The notes beneath the pieces are model-generated. The model worked only from the letters and a program-made list of their open reading frames with translations. It ran no database searches and was not told where the DNA came from. Shown here piece by piece: positions 45,722 through 55,859 of a DNA stretch of 64,000 bases (the stretch's first letter is position 1; each line of letters begins with the position of its first letter). The stretch spans positions 139,103,204 to 139,167,203 of the forward strand of contig NC_091126.1 of the NCBI RefSeq assembly GCF_040183065.1, written 5' to 3'. The translations under genes were made by a program, and so were the position numbers. The stretch is from Periplaneta americana (Eukaryota; Arthropoda; Insecta; Blattodea; Blattidae).

Positions 45722-46205
45722 TAATATGCGACTGATGATTTCAAAAGTTATTAAAAAGACTGGTGTGATAAATCAAATATTCAAACCATCACAAGGTCAA
45801 CGACATACCTGGCTTAATATCTACAAAATTTTAGCTTGTAGTAGTCTTAGTAGAGAAGCACGGACACTTGGAAAAATAGATAAAGGACGATTAACATCTG
45901 CTCAAATGCGATTTAGGAGACGGTCAGCGGGAAATACACTTTTGGGTCATCGAAGAAATTGAGACAGCCTCTAGGAGTTGGAACCTGAACTAATTTGCAA
46001 TACATCCGTAGTTACAGAACTGAGCGGAAATATAATATGGATAGAATGTATAACCTTAGATTTCCCTAATTAATCTTAGCATACACACCAAGAAGTGGTC
46101 GACATTCTGAAAGACGTAAAAAGTGATGGCTCGAGACAGTGACGGGTTAGTCAGGCCAAAAAATTGCACGTCGATAACGATAATAATATGATAATGATGA
46201 CGACG
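45722..46205 (+). pseudogene. Non-LTR retrotransposon, 3-prime end (LINE-F)
   Basis: INQIFKPSQGQRHTWLNIYK, REARTLGKIDKGRLTSAQMR and FRRRSAGNTLLGHRRN are the C-terminal block (..R-l-aaqMrFmRr-aGyTl-dh-rN) of a widespread insect LINE. After stops, HTPRSGRHSERRKK corresponds to the Y-P-GRR--GRP--RW block. The end is a degenerate (GATAAT)n-like tail at 46165-46205. Confidence 0.82.
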
Positions 46206-47327
46206 TTATATTTAACCAACTTTCTGGAACCATATAGGCCTACTGCGTTGTGGAGTTCAATTCAGTTACTCATAAACGTACTATTATATTTCAAAACATT
46301 TCATAACTGACTCCTGTTTAGGAATGTTACATCCCATATTTGTTTTCTTACAAATTTTCGTTCCTTGTCACTCACTGTGACTGAGTAAAACGTCGCACAG
46401 TGATCGTTTTTCGCTATCTGGCCGCGCAAAATACAAAAATTGAGTATCAAATATTTTCATGTTTTATGGAGTTTTTAATTACTATAATATCCAAGGATAC
46501 GAGATTTGTTATAGTTATGTTTATTTATGCAGCTCTTGTGCTGTAAAAGAATTCAGAAGTGTGGCGTTTCTTATCGCATCCCTAGCCTGAAGCCGAGCTC
46601 ATAATTCTGTAGTGCTCGGAATAGTAAAAAATGTTAATTTTACAGGAGAAGGAAAAAAAAACTGTCTTCACACTAGTTTATGTCGATTTGAGTTTCTTCT
46701 ATATTAATTATTGTAATGGGAGAAATACTTATGTCTCTTTTCCCAAACGAACAGATGTTCCGTAAGTTGTCAATACATTAATAAAAACTGACATGCCACT
46801 TTTCCCAAGCATTGCAGAATTTATGTTCGATAACTGTGCTTGAAAGGACGTGTTTTTCGACAATTTTAATCGGTTACTGCTGGATATGGGAGAACAAGTT
46901 ATCTGCTACGTTTGTGATATTTTAAAAATCCCACACAACTTACTACTTTAAAGTGAAATTTGCTTGAAAATTGAGAAATTATTGCTATTTCAACTTCTAG
47001 TTTTGAGTACCTTTACACACGGAAATGTAGAATTGTGAGCGACTGGTCAAAAGTGTCTTCAGAAGACTAAAGCCAATACCTTATTCTTTCTCCTACATAA
47101 AAACTAGCTGCTACTTTTTGCAACTTTGCCCATTAACAGATTTCAGTACTTTCAGAAGAGGTATCGCGGAACGATCTTTTTCATGTTTGGCGCGATACAG
47201 ATGACAAAGCAGGAAGAAGTGATGAACTATTTAACTATTTACTGTAAAATAATGATTTGAAAATTTACGGATAATCCGTTTTAGATACTGTTAAAATTAA
47301 TTTGAATAATTTCGAGGGAAAAATTGT

Positions 47328-47402
47328 TCCGGGGTCGGGTATCGAACCCGGAACCTTTGGTTAAACGTACCAACGCTCTCCCACTGAGCTACCCGGCCCC
47401 GG
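47328..47402 (-). pseudogene. tRNA-like module A, left
   Basis: On the minus strand: gggtagctcagtgggagagc (D arm), a perfect 5-bp anticodon stem ttggt/accaa with loop acgtttA, B box ccgggttcgatacccg, and ccccggaaca. The universal U33 is C here and the acceptor pairing is imperfect, so a working tRNA is doubtful. Its promoter boxes are intact. Confidence 0.6.
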
Positions 47403-47617
47403 AACAATTTTTCCCTCGAAATTATTCAAATTAACTTTACAGGGAGTTATTCCTGAAAGCTTAATTTGCATAATACACGTCACTGTACGTAACAGAAAAC
47501 CACAATTTAAAGTCACACAGAGTTAGTGTGCACTCAAATGGTGGTTGCTTGACGGTTGTCAGCCCACTTTGAGGTCTGTGGATATAGAGGGAAAAATTGG
47601 ATCGTTGTCGGGTAGAT

Positions 47618-47690
47618 TTCCCGGGTAGCTCAGTGGGAGAGCGTTGGTACGTTTAACCAAAGGTCCCGGGTTCGATACCCGGCCCCGGAA
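47618..47690 (+). pseudogene. tRNA-like module A, right
   Basis: The same module in plus orientation: gggtagctcagtgggagagc, ttggt-acgttta-accaa, cccgggttcgatacccggcc, ccccgg. Its T stem is better than that of the left copy (ccggg/cccgg). Confidence 0.6.
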
Positions 47691-48190
47691 CAATTTTTCC
47701 CTTGAAATTATTCACTGTTAAAATTGTTAATTTTACTTGCTTGTCACTGAGTAAATTCCAGCCACAAAAAGAAGTGGCTAGAGAGAAATTTGTTTTATAC
47801 GAACAAAATATAGAAAATGTTTCCATAAGTGGCTTGCCATCTAATTCTTAATATGCTTTTGGCGTCGTCAGATCGTGTAGTAAGCAGTCTCACAAAGAAA
47901 ATGCGAAAAAGATGTGGAACTGTATTCAATGAAGTTCTTTATTTATCAAGATCCCGCGCCCGCTTCAGGAACTTTATTCTGTGGCTTACAGCAGCACTGA
48001 GAACTAAACATTATTGAAAACACTTTTAACAATGAATTACATTAATGGAAAAATTAGCAGTGACAACTGTTCATTATTAGTGTACGTCTTGTCATCTTTA
48101 CAATTACTTTATAATTGTAAAATTTTCGTCACAATTTATAATTAAAAAACTAGCTATGTCATTATCACCATTGATTCAAGAAAAATTCGT

Positions 48191-48259
48191 TCCGGCACCG
48201 GGAATCGAACCCGGGACCTCTCAGCTCTGCGCGCTCTTTCCAAGTGAGCTATGCCGGGA
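48191..48259 (-). pseudogene. tRNA-like module B, left
   Basis: Minus strand: cccggcatagctcacttgga, B box ccgggttcgattcccggtgc, cggaacga. The anticodon arm is six bases shorter than in the right module, so the cloverleaf is incomplete. Confidence 0.55.
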
Positions 48260-48418
48260 CACGATCCATGGTGCCGGTCGAACTCCTCTCATTGTAATGT
48301 TTTTACGGCCTACTACCTATTTTGGACATATATGACTTATATACGTATGTCCAAAATGTATGTACTAGGCCGTAAAAACATTACAATGAGAGGAGTTCGA
48401 CCGGCATCGTGGATCGTG

Positions 48419-48492
48419 TCCCGGCATAGCTCAGTTGGAAAGAGCGCTCAGCGCGCAGAGCTGAGAGGTCCCGGGTTCGATTCTCGGTGCCG
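48419..48492 (+). pseudogene. tRNA-like module B, right
   Basis: cccggcatagctcagttgga (D arm gctc/gagc), ctcagc/gctgag anticodon stem, T arm ccgggttcgattctcgg, acceptor tgccgga pairing at 6 of 7 positions with cccggca. No uridine at position 33. A/B boxes are intact. Confidence 0.6.
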
Positions 48493-48951
48493 GAACGAAT
48501 TTTTCTCGAATTAATGGTGATAATACACATTGACTACTTCATAGTAGTTGTGATAATATTCAATGAGGGTGGCGAGACCTCATATAATGAATATGTAATG
48601 TAATAGCTATATCACAGTAGAAAACACTGAAGTGATAAATGTGTGGTACATCCTTCAAAATGAATGTTTGATTACAATACCACCCAACTTAGGTCCACAT
48701 AAGTAGCACATAGCTGCAGGAATGGGACGCGCCTCACTGCTACTGTAGAAGTGAAATCATTAATGTGAATATATGTGTAAATATATGTAGAGAATATATA
48801 GGAATACACTCACGTGTATCTAGTTTTAATGTGATTATATATTTTGTTATGACAAACTTTGTTAAAATTTGAGATCCCCGCTACTTATTTTATTAACACA
48901 AAGGAAACCATGTAGTGTTTTTATTGAAATATTATATCACGTGTGAAGTTA

Positions 48952-49165
48952 GGGGAGAGTCGGGTAGTATCGGACATCGGCTAATATCGGACAGTGAGTT
49001 TCTTTCATCTACCACACGATGATAGTACCTGATTGATATGGTTACGTTTCAGTAATGTCGCATAGAGAAACGTAACCATGTCATTCAGGTACTACCATAT
49101 GGTGGTGGATGAAAAAAACGCACTGTCCGATACTACCCGATGTCCGATACTACACGACTCTCCCC
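48952..49165. mobile_element. MITE of 214 bp with TA duplication
   Basis: Inverted halves: ggggagagtcgggtagtatc (48952) against its partner ending at 49165; both continue through ggacatcgg and ctaccac[c/a]. Flanked by TA (48950-48951, 49166-49167). The second Transib-like copy shows the empty site gtgaagttaagaat (complement of about 62965-62980), which proves the boundaries. TA duplication and foldback form suggest a mariner-type non-autonomous element. A partial copy lies at 57262-57372. Confidence 0.93.
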
Positions 49166-49540
49166 TAAGAGTGCAATTAAAAGAAAAAAATGATTTTTTC
49201 CATGTATTTTACTTATATATTTCATACATGCAATGATGAAGACCTGAAGTTCTACGGTGTTGTTGCCTATAGAATACCTATTAATATATCTGTGATTGAG
49301 AGTTAATATTAAGCCTAAATTGAATTCGAGTCATGTCAATATGGATAAGAAAAATGCTTAAGGTATGTACAAATTGTTATTTTAATGTTTCTGCATCATT
49401 TTAATACTGAATCGAATTTTGCGCAGCCAGATACAGTAAAAGGATTATCGTGCGTCGCGCCGCTCACGCGAAAAGGCGCGCCGCTGCAGTTACACTGGCT
49501 GCCGTTAGAGGGAGTAGACCTACGTAGGCGGTCTCTTCGT

Positions 49541-49554
49541 GTTGCTATGGAAAC
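49541..49554 (+). promoter_or_regulatory. X-box-like RFX site
   Basis: gttgctatggaaac differs by one base from the textbook X-box gttgccatggaaac, which binds RFX factors upstream of cilium genes. The near-palindromic form makes a chance match uncommon but possible. Confidence 0.45.
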
Positions 49555-49663
49555 CAGACCAAAACAATGGCTAGGCTACATGACATGTGACGGTGCGGCA
49601 GACAGAATGGTCAGTAGCTGCTTCTCCATCACACCGACAGGAAGACCGAGGCTGCCAGCTCAT
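49547..49663 (+). CDS. Candidate first coding exon, unknown product
   Basis: ATG 49547 opens 39 codons (METRPKQWLGYMTCDGAADR..CFSITPTGRPRLPAH) ending exactly at cat|gtaagt, a consensus 5-prime splice site with the GTAAGT at 49664-49669. The reading frame is stop-free and also runs upstream to 49385, partly through transposon sequence. I do not recognise the peptide. The start overlaps the X-box-like site, so the true start might be the later Met (MVSSCFS). Without a downstream exon this remains a guess. Confidence 0.25.
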
Positions 49664-49694
49664 GTAAGTCGTCTCATTTTTGTCTCCTAATTTC

Positions 49695-51600
49695 ACACTT
49701 TAACCCAATCACCATTTAAATTAAGTGTCGAACATGATAACCGCCATGCACTCTTTCATGTCAAATTTGGATGAAATATCGCCTTTTCTTCTATAATACT
49801 TAAAAGTATATCTATTTTATGAAACTTTTGTGCTGTAGCTCAATTAAATCACGGCTTCTATCTTGATTACTGGAGTTTTGATTCTCGGAACGTCTTGTGA
49901 GAAAATTCTTACACAACGCAGCTGAGGGAAAGAATTATTTCCGAGTTTCCGTTTTCCAACCACTTTAGTTATCAAAGCATTACCACGTCACTTGTAAATA
50001 GTCTTATGAATTTTGAATCCAGACAAACATAAACAATTTTCGTCAACATAAATGTCTCTCATTACTATTACAAAACATAAATTTTAACTGTCAGTTTGTG
50101 GTCACAAATCAAGATGTACGGCTTCGGTATTCGAAAATTGAAATTGAACATAATTCCCCATATACCTCGGTTAAGAAATAAAATTTATTTCTTCTGTTTC
50201 TGCTGAATCGACTTCCTTGGGTATGGTACGGAAATGGTCATTAAGCATTATTTTTGAGTACCGCTAAGCAGTTTTGGTATTTCATGATCAAAATAAGTAA
50301 GAGAAACTCACCTCCTAATTTCCGAATGCGATTTCACACCTCTATATATATATTTTTTTTTCTTGGACATTACAGAACTAAATTTTATGCTGAAGAATTC
50401 GATATTTTCGCGGGCATACTAGTTTTCAACATCATTGATACCTAATAACCAGTTTTTAGGTACTGCGTGATGATTCTTCGTCTGTATACAGCGATTTTTC
50501 TTAAACTCGTATACTTATTTCGTCCATATACAGCTTCCACGAGTCAATCCATCTGATAATATTGCATGTGGAATACAATATGGAATTAATTAAATAAATT
50601 GTTATTTGTAATCGAAGTCCCGCGCCGTAACAACTTTGTCTAAGCTAGTGGTTCCCGACTTGTTCCGTAAACCTCTGGGGGCCTGCTAGTTATTCGAAAG
50701 AGGTCCAAGGAACAAAGATGTGTCTTCATACGCACGTTAATTAAGCACAACTTTATAGTGTTGTTTTTTTTATAATTTTCGTTCGCTTAAGATTTTTTGA
50801 GACAGAGTTTAACAGGATTCTGCTCAGCTAATAGACTTCTCTTGGCTTGCAAGTTTTATGTACCAATACTATTTTTAGTTTCTTTTAAGTCTAATTTTCA
50901 TAATCCAACTTTAATTGTGTTTACCGTTCAGGTTAAGACTGAAGCAACGAAAAATTAATCTAGACTTGTTTTTTCGCTTAGTTCTCGAACGAGAATTCGA
51001 TTCATTTCCCATTCTAAGTGAATTTTGAGTAATAAATGATTATGAAGGCTTGTCCGATAGCGTTGGAAATATAAAAAGAATAAGATAATATTTTCCTTCC
51101 CGCAAAAAAAAAAAACTGAAAGAAAAACTCCTTCTTCGTAACAAAAAAGGGTTTGCCTGTCGAAAACGGGGAGGAGCTGTTAAAAATTTATCTTCCCATT
51201 TGAGATTATAATCCGTGTTTACTATAAGGACCCAGTCGCGATCTTGGTTATATGCACGACGATGTATCCCGTTTTTCCTAAATTGCAATACAACACTTAA
51301 TGCCATTTACACTAACATAGAGGCTGTATATTTTTTGCTCTAGTCTTCTTGAAGAACAAATATAGAACTTAACGTTGAGCTATACATTCAAATTAGAATA
51401 TCTACAACTGGGTCAGACTTCGTAAAACTGATAGCTGTAAGGCAAACACCATCATCCTGCCCCAATCTCATATCTATGTCTAAAAACTGGTTTTATTTTT
51501 CACAGAAAAGACAGAATCTGTAACATAAAATATCTTTGCGTTTATATATCTTCAGTTTATATTCAAAATATAGAACTAAAATTTAATAATGCTATCACTT
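49695..51600. other. Long stretch without a recognised gene
   Basis: AT-rich. If the exon at 49547 is real, this could be intron. No repeat of the window recurs here and no protein is recognised. Confidence 0.4.
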
Positions 51601-51603
51601 AAT

Positions 51604-52195
51604 TTTCAAATATAAATGACACTCGGGAGGAAATTAAACGCGGAATGAATATGGGAAATGCCTGTTATTATTCGGTTTAGAAGCTTTTGTCATCCAGCCT
51701 CTTCTCAGAAAAACTGAAAGTTAGAATTTACAAAACAGTTATATTATCGGCTATTCTGTACGGTTGTGAAATTTGGATTCTCACTTTGAGAGAGGAACAG
51801 AGGCTAAAAGTGTTTGAGAATAAGGTGCTTAAGAAAATATTTGGGGCTAAGAGGAATGAAGTTACAGAAGAATAGAGAAAGTGCACTGATTGCATTCTTC
51901 ATCTGACATGATTAGGAATATTAAATCCAGACGTTTGAGATGGGCAGGGAATGTAGCACGTATCGGCGAATCCAGAAATGCATATAGAGTGTTAATTGGG
52001 AGACCGGAGGGAAAAAGACCTTTGCGGAGGCCGAGACGTAGGTGGGAGGATAATATTAAAATGGATTTAAGAGATGTGGGATATGATGATAGAGAAGTGA
52101 TTAATCTTGTAGAGGATAGGGATCGATGGCGGGTTACGTGAGGGAGGCAATGGACCTGCGGGTTCCTTAAAAGCCATTTGTAAGCAAGTAGTAAT
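51604..52195 (+). pseudogene. Non-LTR retrotransposon 3-prime end (LINE-A, copy 2)
   Basis: NDTREEIKRGMNMGNACYYS, SLFSEKLKVRIYKTVILSAI, LYGCEIWILTLREEQRLKVF, ENKVLKKIFGAKRNEVTEE, then after a break IRNIKSRRLRWAGNVARIGE, GRPEGKRPLRRPRRRWEDNI and YDDREVINLVEDRDRWR. The end is gttccttaaaagccatttgt with a short degenerate (GTAA)n tail. It has only about three lesions over 570 bp and is 5-prime truncated as usual for LINEs. Confidence 0.92.
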
Positions 52196-52298
52196 GCATT
52201 CATAATGAATAGGGTATGTTTACCGACCTGAATAAAAGAGTTTGGAAACTATTGGTCTAAGGTATCGTGACTAGACTCGCGTTAAGAAATGAACGCTG

Positions 52299-52480
52299 CA
52301 CAGTGGTCCAAAACGTAAATGTAGCGGGACTGAATTAATAACTTCTCTTCTAACAGATTTTTATAACACTTTGTAAAACAGTTACAAGTAGTATATTTGT
52401 TTTGTGTACAAACTCTCAATGCGTTTGTGTATGAGAAACTATTTTATTATAGGGAATGAATTTAGACAAAACTGAAGCCA
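52299..52480. repeat. 136-bp minisatellite, outlying unit
   Basis: Begins cacagtggtccaaaacgtaa, then a unit aattaataacttctcttcta plus acagatttttataa, ttacaagtagtatatttgtt, gagaaact and tagggaatgaatttagacaa. The unit recurs at 53423-53765 and 54125-54270. The cacagtggtc start resembles the Transib-like ends at 46396 and 62413. Confidence 0.75.
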
Positions 52481-53422
52481 TGAGAAGCAAATCTCCAGTT
52501 TTTTCTTATTTTGAGAAAATCGATTTATTTGTAATATTGTCTCATATATGCTACACAGGTCAATACTATTTTCATCAGTGTTGCAGTTTACGGTAGGTAT
52601 GGTGCTGATAAGGTGTCATTTCCATGCTTCACATACTTCGTTTACAATTACATTTTAGAAGTTGTGGAATTTTGTTGTTTTGCAACTCAGTAAATAAAGA
52701 AGACATACTATTTCTCTTTATATTATTTTCAAAAGAAAATAAGAAATTAATAAACTTACTGATACGAATATTATATGTTACATAAACAAGTATAAATATA
52801 ATGTAACATATTATTACATAGCTTTCCTTACTTATCATCAGTGTTCCTTCGCTTTCACTATCAGTGTTATATTTTCACAAGTCCCATATTATTTTATTTA
52901 AGATACGTTTAAATACAGCTTTAAACTACACTGGTACGCTTTCTATATATTTAGAAATGTCTTTTTCCGTAGGTTGCTTTACAGGTATTTTATTCTGGTA
53001 TGCTGGATCAAGATCTTTTTTACTTGGACAATTTATCTTGAAATGGAATGTGTCACTTAAATATTGCTGACTGTAGTCGATATTAAAATAATGTTGTCAC
53101 TGTATTTGATAATCTTGTACGTTGTCACAGCCCATTTAATTTTTGTCACGGCGACCTATAGGTATTGGTTTGCGGTCCTTAATTTGACACAGGGCTCCAA
53201 GCCTTAAAATAAAGAAACAAGCAGTTGTGTGCTTTTGCAACACTGCGCGCTTCATTGATGGTAGTTATATGATCAGCAAAAGAGCATAGGTTCCGATTTT
53301 GTAATGTGAAATTTATGTTGTTTTGCATCTCATGTCATGCATAGATATGCAAGGAACACGATTCTGTGCTTAACTCAATTTGGGCAAAAAGTGGATTTAT
53401 GCCGTATTGTATCTCGCGGCTT
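52481..53422. other. No gene seen
   Basis: Sequence between minisatellite units; a plus-strand frame at 52864-53070 is unremarkable. Confidence 0.4.
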
Positions 53423-53765
53423 GAATTATCAACTTCTCTCCTAACAGATTTTCATCAATCTGTATATAGTAGTTACATATAATATATTTGTATTTTGTAC
53501 ACACAATCATTATATTTACCTAAAAGAAACTACTCCATTATAGGGGATCAATTTAGACAAAATTATCAACTTTTCTTCTAACAGATCTTCAAACTTTATA
53601 TAGTCGTTACAAGTAATATATTTGTTTTGTATAGAAACTCTCATTACATTTTTTTTCGAAAAGAACTACCCCTTTATAGGGAGTGAAATTAGACAAAATT
53701 AATAACTTTTTTCCAGATACAACAGATTTACATGAAACTTTGTAGAGTAGTTACAGGTAGCATAT
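53423..53765. repeat. 136-bp minisatellite, 2.5 units in tandem
   Basis: Unit starts at about 53423 (gaattatcaacttctctcc), 53558 (aaattatcaacttttcttc) and 53694 (aaattaataactttttt), a period of about 136 bp. A further unit lies at 54125-54270, after the dispersed repeat. Confidence 0.85.
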
Positions 53766-53877
53766 TTGGTTAGAGTTATGCAATAAGAGACCAAGCGCCA
53801 AAAACCTGTTTCGAAACACTGGCCAATAAAATAATTTTTTATAAAACATTTTATGCAGGAAGTATTAAAACATTCAT

Positions 53878-54135
53878 ACTATTACAAAAAATAGCACAAA
53901 CAATACCAAAAGAAGGCTAACCGAATTTTGATGAGACCAGCAGTTGAATTAATATTTCAAAGCAAAATAAATAAATAAATGAATTTTATGCAATAAACGA
54001 ATGTTTGCTTATAGATAGCAGCAAAATTCAGAAATCGCATTCTTGATTTTTTCAGAGTTAAATTAGCATGCCATCAACAGATCTGTGCGATTATCTCATT
54101 TTTTTCAAATTGTCGGTTGGTCTATTATAGCGTAA
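53878..54135. repeat. Dispersed repeat, copy 2
   Basis: Matches 1-245. Here it separates minisatellite units, so the two repeats probably belong to one larger element or the dispersed repeat was inserted into the array. It carries a short (AAAT)n at 53968. Confidence 0.7.
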
Positions 54136-54354
54136 CTCTGCCTATTTGTACTACATAAAAAATCTTACTACATTTGTGTAAGAGAAATTATCCCTTTACA
54201 GGTGGTACAGGTAGACAAAGTTAATAACTTGGCTTCTGCGTAACAAATTTTCATATATTAATGTGCTGCTGTTAAATGAGTTTATATTCTAATAAAATGG
54301 AATTACTTTAGGGATATACGGTACTGGCGACGAGCATGGTTGAAATATTATTTT

Positions 54355-54546
54355 TTGTATTTTGTAGCCCTTGGGGAGGCCAAGGCGTAAATGGGGGTAT
54401 AATATTAAAACAGATTTGAGGAACGTGGGATATGATGGTAGGGACTGGATTAATCTTACTCAGGATAGGGACTGATGGCGGGCTTATGTGATGGCGGAAA
54501 TGAACCTCCGAGTTCCTTAAAAGCCATTTGTAAGTATGTAAGTAAG
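54355..54546 (+). mobile_element. LINE-A, copy 3, 3-prime tail
   Basis: About 190 bp: taaatgggggtataatatta (WEDNIK region), gaacgtgggatatgatggta, ggataggg, then gagttccttaaaagccattt and a (GTAA)n tail. Highly truncated. Same family as 29680-31410 and 51604-52195. Confidence 0.88.
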
Positions 54547-55564
54547 TTTTTCGGAGTGGTTTCTCTTTGTCTTTTATTACAGATGCTGCATCCCTGCACT
54601 CCACAAAGAGAGAAGACGCACTTCTTTTGATCTCTCCTTCACAAATGACTATTAATCTACGCCTTGTGTTTAAATTGCCTTCCGAAAATTATTTTCTTGG
54701 TCTTCCAACAGATAATGCAGTTGGAGTAGTCTCTGTGGTACTACGTGAACGTAATAATATTCCGGGAAATGTATTTTTGAATTGAAGCATTTTCGATAGT
54801 TTGACACAAATCTCTCGCATACTACATTGCAATAATCTCACTATAGTCCTATAGTATTCTATTTTTTTTTCTTCACATAATTACACAAATCATTCACTGT
54901 AAACTTTTGTTCTGAAAGAGTTCCACATAAATCACCATACTTAATTTGACTCCTGTTTTTAGACTTCGTGGTTTCCTCTAGAAATAAAAAAGTAAAGGAC
55001 CGTTCTGAATTTTTATATAATAGTAAATAATAATTGTTTATGCCATCCTAGCATTAAAAAAAGGTTGTTACTACGAAGAAAATCGTGCGTAATTGGCTTA
55101 TTACAGCACGCGTGCCGATAAAAGCAATGACGTATTTGCTATGACGTAATACCAGAACGCTTGCCATCTTAGTTATCGCTTTTTACGCGCGACATAACAA
55201 GATATGAAATGCAGGACAGAAGGTAACGTATCGTTTATTTCCAATTTTTAACAATTTTGTATCGCTTTTGTAATATCACATGAAACAGTTCTCTGGTTCA
55301 GGGAAACGATATTAAAAAAAAAATAAAGGAACTTTTATAACATAACCTGCAAGATCATCCATTCCTCTTTACTTAATATCAATGCCAGGCGCAACTTATG
55401 GATTCAAACATATGAAGACAATTTGTCAGCTATGGAACTCTAATTGAATTTCTTTCATAATTTCTCTCCTACACTTTATAATGTTATATCATAAAGTGTT
55501 TTACCCAATTCGGGGATAATCTTATTATGACACTCGTGAAAATATTCGCACTCCCTATCGTTCG
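54547..55564. other. No gene seen
   Basis: AT-rich; nothing recognised. Confidence 0.4.
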
Positions 55565-55579
55565 TGCGACAAACATTCT

Positions 55580-55858
55580 GCTACTACTACTACGATGGCA
55601 TCACAGCCCAAAATCGAGCCTTAGCCTCCTCAATTTTCTTCCTCCAATTGTCCCTGTCCTGTGCTAATCTCCTCCAGACAGTTGTTCCGAGATAGTTCTG
55701 AGAATCGATCGTTACCGCATCTACCCATCTATTTTTGGGTCTTCCAATTGGTCTTTTACCATGTATTTTCCCTTCTAAGATCTTCTTTAGTATTCTGTTC
55801 CCTTCTATCCGATAGACATGTCCGGTCCATTCAAGCCTCCTTAATTTGATGAAAGTAA
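55580..55858 (-). pseudogene. Non-LTR retrotransposon 3-prime end (LINE-G)
   Basis: One uninterrupted minus-strand frame reads IKLRRLEWTGHVYRIEGNRI, LKKILEGKIHGKRPIGRPKN, RWVDAVTIDSQNYLGTTVW, then RRLAQDRDNWRKKIEEAKAR and FWAVMPS before TAG (complement of 55590-55592). A (TAG)n tail follows (55581-55592). It is a truncated copy but has no lesion in the ninety codons present, so it is young or constrained only by recency. Confidence 0.88.
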
Positions 55859-55859
55859 C

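Larger units (their letters stand above)
47299..47713. mobile_element. Inverted element with tRNA-like modules at both ends (A)
   Basis: A 415-bp insertion flanked by a perfect 12-bp duplication, actgttaaaatt (47287-47298 and 47714-47725). The second Transib-like copy has one actgtta there and no insert. A tRNA-like module faces outwards at each end: minus at 47328-47402, plus at 47618-47690. Each is followed by the same 3-prime tail (caatttttccctcgaaatta). The left module also has that tail in reverse on its 5-prime side, so it is a tight hairpin by itself. About 190 bp of unrelated sequence joins the two. No open frame. Confidence 0.82.
48163..48603. mobile_element. Inverted element with tRNA-like modules at both ends (B)
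   Basis: A 441-bp insertion flanked by tagctatgtca (48152-48162) and tagctatatca (48604-48614); the second Transib-like copy lacks it. Arms of about 170 bp are near-perfect inverted repeats around a centre at 48345. They include tRNA-like modules (minus 48191-48259, plus 48419-48492), then cattgtaatgtttttacggc and its complement. A 3-prime extension of about 70 bp follows the right arm only. The tRNA sequence differs from that of element A, but the architecture is the same. Confidence 0.85.
46396..49452. mobile_element. Transib-like element carrying three insertions
   Basis: The left end cacagtgatcgtttttcgct (46396) and right end, in reverse, cacgataatccttttactgt (ending 49452) form a 38-bp inverted repeat that continues atctgg and gcgcaaaat. 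Both flanks are CGTCG (46391-46395, 49453-49457). A 5-bp CGNCG duplication and a CACAGTG heptamer start are hallmarks of Transib. Without the insertions at 47299-47713, 48163-48603 and 48952-49165 the core is about 1.97 kb. Protein remnants on the plus strand (SEEVSRNDLFHVWRDTDD near 47155-47215, SSDRVVSSLTKKMRKRCG near 47868) are shared with the second copy, but I cannot prove they are Transib transposase. Confidence 0.65.
49453..49690 (+). promoter_or_regulatory. CpG-rich segment, candidate promoter and first exon
   Basis: Immediately right of the Transib-like element the base composition changes: tgcgtcgcgccgctcacgcg and aaaaggcgcgccgctgcag contain nine CpG within 45 bases, against a CpG-poor background. 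An RFX-type X-box (49541-49554) and a consensus splice donor (49664) follow. The rest of the window shows nothing like it. It may be a host promoter or the GC-rich end of another unrecognised repeat. Confidence 0.4.

Noticed and set aside
45133-45735. Open frames rich in Ile-Tyr-Leu-Phe
   Set aside because: Produced by TTTA and TCTA simple sequence.
47328-47690. Functional tRNA genes
   Set aside because: The modules lack U33, have imperfect acceptor pairing and lie inside a transposed element with target duplications.
48191-48492. A CRISPR-like or attenuator palindrome
   Set aside because: The palindrome is explained by two inverted copies of a tRNA-derived element; the DNA is eukaryotic.
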